From GCA-003244245 sp050699715 (GTDB lineage Bacteria; Actinomycetota; Actinomycetes; Mycobacteriales; Pseudonocardiaceae), in assembly GCA_050699715.1 (NCBI GenBank), contig JBOHFR010000017.1, forward strand, positions 13,089 through 77,088: a stretch of 64,000 nucleotides of DNA, written 5' to 3'. Shown piece after piece: positions 29,676-38,475 of the stretch (positions are counted from its first letter, which is position 1; each line of letters opens with the position of its first letter). A program made the translations under genes and the position numbers. Under the pieces are notes generated by a model. The model did not search any database, was not told the origin of the DNA, and saw nothing but the letters and a program-made list of their open reading frames with translations.

Positions 29676-30026
29676 CGACCGTGTTATCTCCCATCGCAGA
29701 ATTTTGAGAACCGCTCAAAAATCCTGAGCAAAGGTGCCGTGGAACCGTACAGCCTGGTGTTAGCGTCGATCGAACAAATTACGTGAACTCGTCGCTGACG
29801 CGACGCAAGCACGCGCCGGGCGGTGCCGATTCAGTGAGCTGGAGACTTTCGGAGTAATCGCATCGGACCTGTCGGCGCCCAGGGTGGACCGGTGGTCGTG
29901 GCCGACTAACCAGGACTCTCAGGTCTCGATGAGGCTACGGGGCCATTCACGGGTCGGCTGTCTCGAGTGAGCTCATCCGATCCTCCGGGTGGGCGCGGGC
30001 GTCGGGCCCATCTCTACGATGACGAG
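29676..30026. promoter_or_regulatory. mntP-miaB divergent region with a 7-bp dyad
   Basis: 351 bases without a gene. The clearest feature is TTTTGAG-aaccg-CTCAAAA (29702-29720), an AT-rich dyad 27 bases from the mntP start that could be an operator or a stem in its leader. A lone half SOS site (ATCGAAC, 29769-29775) is also present. A GTG at 29967 would extend miaB by 20 codons. Confidence 0.4.
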
Positions 30027-31484
30027 ATGACCGCGAGCACCGAGCAGCGCCCACGCAGCTACCGCGTGCGCACGTACGGCTGCCAGATGAATGTGCACGA
30101 CTCGCAACGGCTGGCCGGGCTGCTCGAGGCGGCTGGATACGTGCCCGCAGGGCAGGACGCCACCCCCGATGTGATCGTGCTCAACACCTGCGCGGTGCGG
30201 GAGAACGCCGACAACCGGCTCTACGGCAACCTCGGTCAGCTACGCCCGATGAAACGCGAGCATCCAGGGATGCAGATCGCTGTCGGCGGTTGCCTGGCAC
30301 AGAAGGACCGCGGCGAGATCACCCGCCGGGCACCCTGGGTCGATGTGGTGTTTGGCACCCACAACATCGGCTCGCTGCCGGTACTGCTGGAGCGGGCCCG
30401 ACACAACGACGCTGCCCAGGTCGAGATTGCCGAGTCGCTGCAGGTGTTCCCCTCCGCGCTGCCGGCGAAGCGGGACTCGGCGCACTCCGCGTGGGTGTCG
30501 ATCTCAGTGGGTTGCAACAACACGTGCACGTTCTGCATCGTGCCCGCGCTGCGCGGCAAGGAGGTCGACCGGCGACCCGGTGACGTGCTCGCGGAGATCG
30601 AGGCGCTGGTGGCTGAGGGCGTGCTCGAAGTGACCTTACTGGGGCAGAACGTCAACGCCTACGGGGTCGGGTTCGCCGATCGGCGCGCGTTCAGTGACCT
30701 GCTGCGCGCCTGCGGGGGGATCGACGGCCTGGAGCGGGTGCGCTTCACCTCGCCGCACCCTCGGGACTTCACCTCGGATGTCATCGAGGCGATGGCGGCC
30801 ACTCCGAACGTCTGCCATCAGCTGCACATGCCGCTGCAGTCCGGTTCGGACGCGGTACTCGCGGCGATGCGCCGCTCCTACCGGGCGCAGCGCTACCTCA
30901 CGATCGTCGAGGAGGTGCGGGCCGCGATGCCTGACGCGGCGCTGTCCACCGACATCATCGTCGGTTTCCCCGGTGAGACCGAGGCCGACTTCCAGGCCAC
31001 CTTGGACGTGGTCCGGGAAGCACGCTTCGCTCAGGCGTTCACTTTCCAGTACTCACGCCGTCCGGGCACGCCGGCCGCGGACATGGCTGGCCAGGTACCC
31101 AAGGTGATCGTGCAAGACCGCTATGAGCGGCTCGTCGCGCTGCAGGAGGAGATCTCCTGGGAGCTCAACCGGAGCCTGATCGGCAGCGTCGTGGAAGTGC
31201 TGGTCTCCGAGGGCGAGGGCCGCAAGGACGCGGCCACCCGGAGGGTGAGCGGGCGGGCCAGAGACGGCCGGCTCGTGCACGTCGAACCGGGCGAGAGCGA
31301 GGTACGGCCGGGCGACGTGGTACTGGCGGAGATCACCTATGGGGCGCCGCACCACCTGGTGTCCGAGGTGGCATTGCGGGCACACCGGCGAACCGCTGCG
31401 GGCGATGCGTGGGCGGCCGGTCGAGGCCCGACGACGCCGGGGGTGGCGCTGGGCTTACCCTCGTTCGGCCGGCCGACGAGATGA
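30027..31484 (+). CDS. miaB: tRNA-2-methylthio-N6-dimethylallyladenosine synthase
   Basis: Radical-SAM methylthiotransferase, 485 aa, adding the 2-methylthio group to i6A37 of tRNA. The N-terminal UPF0004 domain has its three cluster cysteines in RTYGCQMN, LNTCAVRE and AVGGCLAQK. The radical-SAM CxxxCxxC is C163, C167, C170 (SVGCNNTCTFCIVPALRG). A TRAM domain ends the protein. The ATG gives the standard N-terminus. The stop overlaps the next start (ATGA). miaA, which makes its substrate, is downstream. Confidence 0.93.
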   Translation: MTASTEQRPRSYRVRTYGCQMNVHDSQRLAGLLEAAGYVPAGQDATPDVIVLNTCAVRENADNRLYGNLGQLRPMKREHPGMQIAVGGCLAQKDRGEITRRAPWVDVVFGTHNIGSLPVLLERARHNDAAQVEIAESLQVFPSALPAKRDSAHSAWVSISVGCNNTCTFCIVPALRGKEVDRRPGDVLAEIEALVAEGVLEVTLLGQNVNAYGVGFADRRAFSDLLRACGGIDGLERVRFTSPHPRDFTSDVIEAMAATPNVCHQLHMPLQSGSDAVLAAMRRSYRAQRYLTIVEEVRAAMPDAALSTDIIVGFPGETEADFQATLDVVREARFAQAFTFQYSRRPGTPAADMAGQVPKVIVQDRYERLVALQEEISWELNRSLIGSVVEVLVSEGEGRKDAATRRVSGRARDGRLVHVEPGESEVRPGDVVLAEITYGAPHHLVSEVALRAHRRTAAGDAWAAGRGPTTPGVALGLPSFGRPTR

Positions 31485-31954
31485 TCGCCGATGATCCGGA
31501 CGGTATCGCCGCGCTGCGCGCCGAGCTCAACGCAGTGGAGCGCTCGGCGTTGCGCCGGGTCGATCCGGGGGTGCGCGCGGCGGTGATTGCCGGTGCGATC
31601 ATGGTGCTGCTGCTGGCCATCACGTTGCCCTGGGTGGGGCACGCTAGTGGCTGGGACGTGCTGGGGGGTACCGCGAACCCGGTCGATCGCGTCGGGCTGT
31701 TGCCGCGGATGTTTGTCGGCGTCGCGCTGGGGCTGGGAGTCGGCCCGTCCATGCTGGCGCTGCTCACCCGTCGTTGGGGCCTGGTCTGGGCCAGTGCGCT
31801 GGGCTGCACCTATGGTGTGCTCGACGGGGTGTGGGCGATTTGGTCCCGGCAGACCGTGCCCGGTCCCGGTCCCGGTATCGGGCTGGTGTTGGCTGTGCTG
31901 GCCATGGCGGTGCTTGCCGTGCAGTGGCTGCGGCTCGCGTTGTCTCGCCAGTAG
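31481..31954 (+). CDS. Conserved membrane protein (Rv2732c-like)
   Basis: 157-aa protein: a short acidic N-terminal helix (ALRAELNAVERSALRRVDPG), then four hydrophobic segments separated by short loops (VIAGAIMVLLLAITLPWVGH; MFVGVALGLGVGPSMLAL; LVWASALGCTYGVLDGVWAI; GLVLAVLAMAVLAVQWL). It is translationally coupled to miaB by an ATGA overlap, the same place as the conserved membrane protein Rv2732c behind miaB in M. tuberculosis. The function is unknown. Confidence 0.8.
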   Translation: MIADDPDGIAALRAELNAVERSALRRVDPGVRAAVIAGAIMVLLLAITLPWVGHASGWDVLGGTANPVDRVGLLPRMFVGVALGLGVGPSMLALLTRRWGLVWASALGCTYGVLDGVWAIWSRQTVPGPGPGIGLVLAVLAMAVLAVQWLRLALSRQ

Positions 31955-31983
31955 TCGGCCCCTAGCAGATCCAGGAGCATACT

Positions 31984-33144
31984 TCAGCGGCTGGTGACCG
32001 CCCGTTCGGCGGCGGCCAGCCACTCGCGCCACTGATCAGCCTGGGCCTGCGCTGCAGTGGCCCGGCCGTCATCCCCGGCGGCGCGGGCCTTCGCCGCTCG
32101 GGCCTCGTACTGCTCCACCCGTTCTCGGAACTGGGCCACCCGAGCCTCGGACTCGGGGTCGGCGGGCCGCCGCTGCGCGTTGGTGGCCGAGCGGACCTGC
32201 TCCTCGGCGGCGACCAGTTCCGCCTTGCGCGTCACCTTCTGCTCCGACTCCGAGTCCCGCCCGGCGAAGGTGGCGGCGCGGCGGCTGAAGAAGCGTTCCT
32301 GGGCGGCGCGCAACCGCTGCCATAAGGTGTCGTCGGCTTCCTTGGGGGCGCGTCCTGCTGCCTTCCACTCCGCCATCAGGGTTCGGAAGCGACTCGTGGT
32401 GGCACCCCAGTCAGTGGAGTCGGCCAGCTGCTCGGCCTCGACGACTAGCTCCTCCTTACGATTCCGAGCCCCGACGCGCTGCCGGTCGAGCTCGGCGAAA
32501 TGCGCGCCACGGCGCCTGGTGAAGGCGTCCAGGGCTTTGGAGAAGCGACGCCACAACGTCTCGTCGATCTTCCGGTCCACGCCCTTGATTGTTTTCCACT
32601 CATCCAGGATGGTGCTCAGCCGGTTGCCGCCGGCTTTCCACTGGGTCGACTCGGCGCCGATCCGCTCGGCCTCCTCCGCCAGTGCCTCCTTGCGGGCGAT
32701 TGTGCGGGCCCTGGCTTGTTCCCGGGCCGCCTTAGCGCCAGCGAGGGACTCCTCGGCGTGGCGCTGCAGGTAGTCCAGGAAAGCGGTGAGGCCGACCAGG
32801 TCACCCACAACGGTCGGTTCGGCGAGCGCATCGCGCAGGGTGCGAATCCGGGACAGCGCCTGTTTAGGGTCGCTTACTCCCGAGGTCAGCCGGGCCTGGA
32901 GTAGTTCGGCTTCGGTGAGCAGGTCATCGAAGCGGCGGGCGAAGTGCACCAGACCCTCCTGCGCCGTGCCGGCCTGCCACGAACCGACTACTCGCTCACC
33001 ATCAGTGGTGTGGGTGTACACCGTGCCGTCTTGAGCTACCCGCCCCCAGCGCTGCGGATCCCGGCAAGCGCGCGAGACGGAGGCTCGAGGACCCCAGTGG
33101 TCGCCGGTCTCCCGACGTTGCTCGGTGTGGTTGTGCTCGGTCAT
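31984..33144 (-). CDS. DUF349 domain-containing protein
   Basis: 386-aa, highly charged, alpha-helical protein with repeated DUF349 units. The sentences WKAGGNRLSTILDEWKTI, WGATTSRFRTLMAEWKAAG and RRFSKALDAFTRRR/RLRAAQERFFSRR recur. It is the counterpart of the Ala/Arg-rich Rv2731 in the same mycobacterial gene order. GAGGAAGG precedes the ATG. The molecular role is unknown; the repeats suggest coiled-coil binding to nucleic acid or the division machinery (inference). Confidence 0.85.
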   Translation of the reverse strand: MTEHNHTEQRRETGDHWGPRASVSRACRDPQRWGRVAQDGTVYTHTTDGERVVGSWQAGTAQEGLVHFARRFDDLLTEAELLQARLTSGVSDPKQALSRIRTLRDALAEPTVVGDLVGLTAFLDYLQRHAEESLAGAKAAREQARARTIARKEALAEEAERIGAESTQWKAGGNRLSTILDEWKTIKGVDRKIDETLWRRFSKALDAFTRRRGAHFAELDRQRVGARNRKEELVVEAEQLADSTDWGATTSRFRTLMAEWKAAGRAPKEADDTLWQRLRAAQERFFSRRAATFAGRDSESEQKVTRKAELVAAEEQVRSATNAQRRPADPESEARVAQFRERVEQYEARAAKARAAGDDGRATAAQAQADQWREWLAAAERAVTSR

Positions 33145-33261
33145 GCCGGCCTTCCTCGACCTCGTGCCCGCCGCCGCGAAGTGGCACTAACCTGCAGCGG
33201 TGATCCTACGCGTGGCGGTGGCGTCACATCCACCGATCCTGGTGCCACAAGTGGCCCGCTC

Positions 33262-34170
33262 ATGAGTCCCCGGGTGGTCGCGGTGGTCGGCCCGACCGCC
33301 ACTGGCAAGTCCGACCTCGCGGTCACGCTGGCCCGCAGCCTGGGTGGCGAGGTGGTCAACGCCGACGCGATGCAGCTGTATCGGGGCATGGACATCGGCA
33401 CCGCGAAGCTGCCGCTCGCCAGGCGGTGCGGGGTGCGCCACCATCTGCTCGACATCCTCGACGTCACCGAGACCGCCTCAGTGGCGGTCTACCAGCGCGA
33501 GGCCCGTCGCATCGTGGAGGAGCTGCTTGCTGCGGGCCGGGTGCCCGTGCTCACCGGGGGTTCCGGGCTCTATGTTCAGGCTGTGCTGGACGAGCTGGAC
33601 TTCCCGGGCGCCGCCCCCGAAGTACGGGCCCAGCTTGAGGCTGAGCTGGCCGAGCATGGGGCGCCGGCACTGCATCGCCGGTTGCATCGGCTCGACCCGG
33701 TGGCGGCCGGCCGGATCCTGCCGAGCAACAGTCGCCGGCTGGTGCGGGCGCTGGAGGTTATCCAGCTCACCGGGCGCCCGTTCGCGGCGGCGCTACCACC
33801 GCCTGGCCCGGCGCGCTACCGCGCGGTGATCATCGGATTGGATACCGATCCCGCGCTCCTGGACGCGCGGGTCGATGCCCGGGTGCAGCGGATGTTCAGC
33901 GACGGGCTGGTTGAGGAAGTCCACGAACTGGTGTCGCTCGGCCTGCGGGAGGGACGGACGGCGTCGCGGGCACTGGGCTACCAGCAGGTCATCGCCGCAC
34001 TGGACGCGGGCGCCGATCCGGCGGGTGCCGCTGGCCCGACCGCCCAGGCGACCCGGCGCTTCATCCGCAGGCAGCGCAGCTGGTTTCGCCGGGACAGCCG
34101 GATCAGGTGGTTGGACTCCCAGCACCCCCACCTGCTTGACGCCGCGCTCACGCTGGCGGTGGACCGATAG
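33262..34170 (+). CDS. miaA: tRNA dimethylallyltransferase
   Basis: 302-aa enzyme placing a dimethylallyl group on A37 of tRNAs that read UNN codons. VVAVVGPTATGKSDLAVTLA is the P-loop, VVNADAMQLYRGMDIGTAK the substrate loop, VLTGGSGLY a conserved core, and ASRALGYQQV the C-terminal family motif. The start is the ATG of MSPRVVAV; the longer frame has no conserved residues. It is followed by dapF after 11 bases. Confidence 0.93.
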   Translation: MSPRVVAVVGPTATGKSDLAVTLARSLGGEVVNADAMQLYRGMDIGTAKLPLARRCGVRHHLLDILDVTETASVAVYQREARRIVEELLAAGRVPVLTGGSGLYVQAVLDELDFPGAAPEVRAQLEAELAEHGAPALHRRLHRLDPVAAGRILPSNSRRLVRALEVIQLTGRPFAAALPPPGPARYRAVIIGLDTDPALLDARVDARVQRMFSDGLVEEVHELVSLGLREGRTASRALGYQQVIAALDAGADPAGAAGPTAQATRRFIRRQRSWFRRDSRIRWLDSQHPHLLDAALTLAVDR

Positions 34171-34181
34171 GCTCACCCACG

Positions 34182-35018
34182 ATGGAGCAAGGCATCGAGT
34201 TCCTCAAGGGGCACGGGACGGAGAACGACTTCGTCCTGCTGCCCGACCCCACCGGCAGGCTGGACCTGACACCGTCCCGGGTGCGCGCGCTGTGCGATCG
34301 GCACTGCGGGCTGGGAGCCGACGGGGTGCTACGCGCGGTGCCAGGTGCGCTGGTATCTGACGCGCCGCCGGGCACGTCAGCCGAGGACTGGTTCATGGAC
34401 TACCGCAATGCGGACGGTTCCCTCGCCGAGCTGTGCGGCAACGGGGTGCGGGTCTTCACCCGCTACCTGATTGACGCCGGGCTGGTTGCTGATCCCGAGT
34501 TCCGGATCGGCAGCAGGTCCGGCCCGCGCACCGTGCGGCGCAACGACGACGGCTCGGTGACGGTCGAGATGGGGCGGGTCCGGCGCAACGGCACGTCCAC
34601 GGTGACCGTCGAGGGCGCGGCGTTCACCGGGCTTGTGGTGGATGTCGGCAATCCCCATCTGGCCTGCTTGACCGAGGTCCCGGTGGAGCAATTGGACCTC
34701 ACCGTGCCGCCGGGACACGATCCCGGAGCCTTTCCGCACGGCGTCAACGTCGAGTTCATCAACGTGCGCTCCGCCGGAGAACTGCGGATGCGGGTGCACG
34801 AGCGGGGCGTGGGGGAGACCCGCTCGTGCGGCACCGGAACGGTGGCCGCGCTGGCCGCCGCGCTGGCCGCGCAGGGCCGGGACGCCGGCGAGGCCAACGT
34901 GCAGGCGCCCGGGGGCCGCCTGCACGTGACGATCACTAGGAACGGTAGCACGCTGACCGGGCCAGCGGTGCTCGTCGCGTGGGGCCGGCTGGCGCTCGAG
35001 TGGTGGGCGACGCACTGA
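34182..35018 (+). CDS. dapF: Diaminopimelate epimerase
   Basis: 278-aa PLP-independent epimerase converting LL- to meso-diaminopimelate for peptidoglycan and lysine. The two catalytic cysteines are C85 (ELCGNGVRV) and C216 (RSCGTGTVA). FLKGHGTENDF and DVGNPHL are family landmarks. It lies between miaA and hflX, the standard actinobacterial order. Confidence 0.94.
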   Translation: MEQGIEFLKGHGTENDFVLLPDPTGRLDLTPSRVRALCDRHCGLGADGVLRAVPGALVSDAPPGTSAEDWFMDYRNADGSLAELCGNGVRVFTRYLIDAGLVADPEFRIGSRSGPRTVRRNDDGSVTVEMGRVRRNGTSTVTVEGAAFTGLVVDVGNPHLACLTEVPVEQLDLTVPPGHDPGAFPHGVNVEFINVRSAGELRMRVHERGVGETRSCGTGTVAALAAALAAQGRDAGEANVQAPGGRLHVTITRNGSTLTGPAVLVAWGRLALEWWATH

Positions 35019-35038
35019 AGTGTCACGATGAGAGGCGT

Positions 35039-36466
35039 ATGACAACCTCACCGATTTTTCCGTCCCGTGGTCCCGGCCCGAGCGCCCGAAGTGAGCTGGA
35101 TCTCGAGGAGCGTTCCGCGCTGCGTCGCGTGCCAGGGCTGTCCACCGAGCTCGCTGATGTCACCGAGGTCGAGTACCGGCAGCTGCGCCTGGAGCGCGTG
35201 GTGCTCGTCGGAGTGTGGGCGCAGGGCTCCGCGGCCGAGGCCGACGCGTCGCTCGCCGAGCTGGCCCGGCTCGCCGAGACGGCCGGGTCGCAGGTGCTCG
35301 ATGCTCTCCGCCAGCGCCGCGAACGCCCTGACCCCGCAACGTACATCGGCTCCGGCAAGGTCCTCGAGCTGCGCGAGATCGTCCTCAGTACCGCGGCGGA
35401 CACCGTGATCTGCGATGGCGAGCTCACCCCGGGCCAGCTACGGCAGCTGGAGGACAAGCTGAAGGTCAAGGTCATCGACAGGACCACGCTGATCCTGGAT
35501 ATCTTCGCCCAGCATGCCCGCTCTCGGGAGGGCAAGGCGCAGGTCGAGCTGGCCCAGTTGAGTTACTTCCTGCCGCGGCTGCGCGGCTGGGGTGAGTCGC
35601 TGTCCCGGCAGGCCGGTGGTGCTGGCGGTGGGGCCAGTGGGGGAGTGGGTACCCGCGGCCCTGGGGAGACCAAGCTGGAGACCGACCGGCGGCGCATTCA
35701 CCGTCGGCTCGCCAAGCTGCGCCGCGAGATCGCCGCGATGCGCACGGTTCGCGACACCAAGCGGGGCCGTAGGCGCGCCAACGAGGTGCCCAATGTGGCT
35801 ATCGTCGGCTACACCAACGCGGGTAAGTCCAGCCTGCTCAATGTGCTCACCGGGGCCGAGGTGCTGGTACAGGATGCCCTGTTCGCCACCTTGGACCCCA
35901 CCACCCGTCGGGCCACCACGCCACAAGGGCAGCACTACACGCTGACCGACACCGTCGGTTTCGTCCGCCACCTGCCGCATCAGTTGGTGGAGGCGTTCCG
36001 CTCCACGTTGGAGGAGACGGCCGACGCGGACCTGTTGGTGCATGTCGTGGACGGCGCCGACCCGATGCCCGAGCGGCAGGTGGAGGCGGTGCGCGAGGTT
36101 CTCGCTGAGATCACCGAGGGACTCCAGACGCCGATGCCCCCCGAGTTGATCGTGGTAAACAAGATCGATTCCGCCGATCAGCTCGTGCTGTCGCGGCTGC
36201 GCCACGTGCTGTCGAACGCGTCGTTCGTCTCGGCGCACACCGGTGCCGGCATGACCGGCTTGGTCCAGCGGATCGCCGACGCGTTGCCGCAACCGCAGGT
36301 TGAGGTCGAGGCATTGCTGCCGTGGACCGAGGGTGCCTTGGTCGCCCGGGTGCACGCCGAGGGTGAGATGCTGGCTACCGACCACACCGAGGACGGCACC
36401 CGGCTGCGTGCCCGAGTGCGGTTGGACCTCGCCGGTGCGCTAGCCGCGTATGTGGTCAAGGCCTGA
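35039..36466 (+). CDS. hflX: GTPase HflX
   Basis: 476-aa ribosome-associated GTPase. The N-terminal HflX domain (about residues 45-230) includes RRERPDPATYIGSGK and ends in a glycine-rich linker GGAGGGASGGVGTRGPGE. The G domain has G1 GYTNAGKSS (about 257-265), G3 DTVGF and G4 NKID. HflX splits stalled ribosomes and is stress-linked in mycobacteria. GAGAGG lies just before the ATG. It ends 10 bases from the convergent lexA. Confidence 0.92.
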   Translation: MTTSPIFPSRGPGPSARSELDLEERSALRRVPGLSTELADVTEVEYRQLRLERVVLVGVWAQGSAAEADASLAELARLAETAGSQVLDALRQRRERPDPATYIGSGKVLELREIVLSTAADTVICDGELTPGQLRQLEDKLKVKVIDRTTLILDIFAQHARSREGKAQVELAQLSYFLPRLRGWGESLSRQAGGAGGGASGGVGTRGPGETKLETDRRRIHRRLAKLRREIAAMRTVRDTKRGRRRANEVPNVAIVGYTNAGKSSLLNVLTGAEVLVQDALFATLDPTTRRATTPQGQHYTLTDTVGFVRHLPHQLVEAFRSTLEETADADLLVHVVDGADPMPERQVEAVREVLAEITEGLQTPMPPELIVVNKIDSADQLVLSRLRHVLSNASFVSAHTGAGMTGLVQRIADALPQPQVEVEALLPWTEGALVARVHAEGEMLATDHTEDGTRLRARVRLDLAGALAAYVVKA

Positions 36467-36476
36467 CCCTGGCGCT

Positions 36477-37190
36477 TTACAGCCGTCGCAGCACCGCCAC
36501 CACCCGGCCAAGGACGGTCGCCTCGTCCCCGGGGATCGGCTCGTAGGCGGGGTTGTGGGGGAGCAGCCAGATGTGCCCGTCACGGCGCTTGAACGTCTTC
36601 ACCGTCGCCTCGCCGTCGATCATGGCAGCGATGATGTCCCCGTTTTCCGCGCTGGGCTGCTGGCGGACGACCACCCAGTCCCCGTCGGTGATCGCCGCTT
36701 CGACCATGGAGTCACCCACGACCCGCAGCAGGAACAGCGACCCCGTACCGACGATTTCTTGTGGCAGCGGGAAGACGTCCTCGACGGCCTGCTCCGCGAG
36801 CACCGGACCGCCCGCGGCGATCCGGCCGACCACGGGGACGAAAACGGGGGTGGGCCTGGTCGGCTCCTCGCTCGGGGCCTCCGAGGTCGCAGGCGCACTG
36901 TCGGGGGGCCGGATACCCACCGCGCGCGGCCGGTTGGGGTCGCGGCGTAGGTATCCCTTGGCTTCCAGGGCGCGCAGCTGGTGTGCGACCGACGAGGTTG
37001 AGGTGAGCCCGACCGCCTCGCCGATCTCCCGCACGCTTGGCGGGTAGCCGAACCGCTCCACCCACTCTCGGATCACTTCGAGAACCCGTCGCTGGCGCGG
37101 CGTGAGGCTGTCGTTGCCTCCGGAACCGGCTACTTCCGGTTCGTCGCTCCACTGTCGTCCCAACGCTCCTCCTCGAGCTGGCGAAGTCAC
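36477..37190 (-). CDS. lexA: SOS repressor LexA
   Basis: 237-aa repressor. The DNA-binding winged helix is LTPRQRRVLEVIREWVERFGYPPSVREI (about residues 29-56). The cleavage bond is A126-G127 (GRIAAGGPV), with the catalytic dyad S161 (GDSMVEAA) and K198 (ATVKTFKR). The GTG at 37190 has GAGGAGG upstream. An SOS box 65 bases upstream indicates self-repression. It is divergent from the LysM gene. Confidence 0.95.
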   Translation of the reverse strand: MTSPARGGALGRQWSDEPEVAGSGGNDSLTPRQRRVLEVIREWVERFGYPPSVREIGEAVGLTSTSSVAHQLRALEAKGYLRRDPNRPRAVGIRPPDSAPATSEAPSEEPTRPTPVFVPVVGRIAAGGPVLAEQAVEDVFPLPQEIVGTGSLFLLRVVGDSMVEAAITDGDWVVVRQQPSAENGDIIAAMIDGEATVKTFKRRDGHIWLLPHNPAYEPIPGDEATVLGRVVAVLRRL

Positions 37191-37254
37191 GTGACCGCTG
37201 TCGGGTCGACACGGTCCGTCGTGATGCTGACGCTAACCACCATCGCACCAAAGA

Positions 37255-37270
37255 TCAAACATCTGTTCGA
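37255..37270. promoter_or_regulatory. SOS (LexA) box at lexA
   Basis: TCAAACATCTGTTCGA matches the consensus TCGAAC-N4-GTTCGA with a single difference in the left half. It lies 65 bases from the lexA start in the divergent lexA/LysM region, where an autoregulatory operator is expected. Confidence 0.8.
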
Positions 37271-37334
37271 ACAACACGCCGCACGGTCACCGATTCTGTC
37301 GGGGCGCCGTGATAGACACCGCACAGCAGTTCGA

Positions 37335-37350
37335 TCGAACCTGCGTTCGA
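37335..37350. promoter_or_regulatory. SOS (LexA) box at the LysM gene
   Basis: TCGAACCTGCGTTCGA fits the consensus in every fixed position and lies 24 bases before the LysM gene start, so that gene should be strongly SOS-induced. A second overlapping TTCGATCGAA dyad precedes it. Confidence 0.85.
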
Positions 37351-37374
37351 TGGTATCCGCGATGAGGAGTCTCG

Positions 37375-37887
37375 GTGACGGCACCAGCACAGTTGGGCGG
37401 TTGGCCCGCAGCAGGTCGTGAGAAAATCGTATCGAACGACGTCGGGCCGGTCCGGCTAGCGGTGTCCACCCGGCCGCTTCCGGCGCCTCCCGCGCCCGTG
37501 CCGCCTCGCGTTGCTCCGGTACGGGGTCGGCGTCTCGCATGCCGGGTGCTGGCTCCGGCGCTGGGTGGGGCGCAGGCGGCGCACCCATCCGCGGTGCGGT
37601 CCAGCCGGGTGATCAGGGTGGTTGCGGCCGCCACCGTGACGCTGGCCGTGGTCGGTGGCCTGGGCTGGATCGGGCAGGGCTGGATCGGGCAGGGCGCAAG
37701 CCCGGGAGTCCCGGCGGAGACGGCGGTGGTTCGAGTGGGTGCCGGCGAGACCGTGTGGGACGTGGCGCGCCGGGTGGCGCCTCAGTCTGACCAGCGCGCG
37801 GTAGTGGAGCGGATCCGGCAGCTGAACGCCATCGTGGGCTCCGCCATCACACCCGGTCAGCAGTTACAGGTTCCCCTTGGACGGTAG
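37375..37887 (+). CDS. LysM domain membrane protein, SOS-linked (Rv2719c/ChiZ-like position)
   Basis: 170-aa protein with a proline-rich cytoplasmic N-terminus, one transmembrane helix (VIRVVAAATVTLAVVGGLGWIG, about residues 78-99), a tandem GWIGQGWIGQG motif, and a C-terminal LysM peptidoglycan-binding domain (VRVGAGETVWDVARRV to TPGQQLQVPLG). The GTG follows GAGGAG by five bases. In M. tuberculosis the gene divergent from lexA, Rv2719c, encodes an SOS-induced LysM protein that delays division. The same role is likely here. Confidence 0.85.
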   Translation: MTAPAQLGGWPAAGREKIVSNDVGPVRLAVSTRPLPAPPAPVPPRVAPVRGRRLACRVLAPALGGAQAAHPSAVRSSRVIRVVAAATVTLAVVGGLGWIGQGWIGQGASPGVPAETAVVRVGAGETVWDVARRVAPQSDQRAVVERIRQLNAIVGSAITPGQQLQVPLGR

Positions 37888-38475
37888 CTTCGTCGCCACG
37901 GGCTCGTTCACGGCCGCCTTCGCCGCGCTCGCCGCCGGTCAGCCACAAAACGCTAAAAAGATCAACATCTCAGGTTGGAGATCAACTCATCGCGCTACTC
38001 GCCGATTCGGGTCAGCGACCAGGGATCGCTAGGGGCTCGAGTGTCGCCTCGGGTGGGCGGGATTCCGAGGTGTTCGGGGCCGATATGGCCTGGTCAGGGT
38101 GCTGTGGATAGGGCGGGTAGGCGGAACGACAGTCACCACCGCCATGCCCGACACCCCGGCCAGGGACGGATCCGGCGCGCCGATCCCCACCTTCGGCCTC
38201 GGTCGTTTCCCCACGCGTAGTCTGCCCACCAGATAGGTGTCCTTCCAACCCAGATGATCATGCCTTTGACAACATCATTATCCCAGGTCACAGGGGCACC
38301 TATCCCCATGGCATCATCCGTGTCGCACCACTACTCGCGGATTCGGGTCAGATCGCGCGCCGACCGTGAGGCGGCGGGGTGGACCCTCGATGGCTGACCA
38401 CCAGATCAATCGCAGGGCCAGATTGTGCTGGTGGCTGCGGTCGCGCGTGCCGTGCTCGTAGGGGAGGGTTCACTC
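37888..38475. other. Gene-free stretch with short repeats
   Basis: No convincing coding frame. It contains a 21-base near-direct repeat (37995-38015 and 38331-38351, one mismatch, core GATTCGGGTCAG), a doubled GATCAAC around 37969-37985, and an 8-bp inverted pair GATAGGTG / CACCTATC (38232-38239 and 38297-38304). The function is not apparent. Confidence 0.5.

Noticed and set aside
29676..29966. yybP-ykoY manganese riboswitch upstream of mntP
   Set aside because: I looked for the conserved loop sequences of this riboswitch on the leader strand and could not find them.
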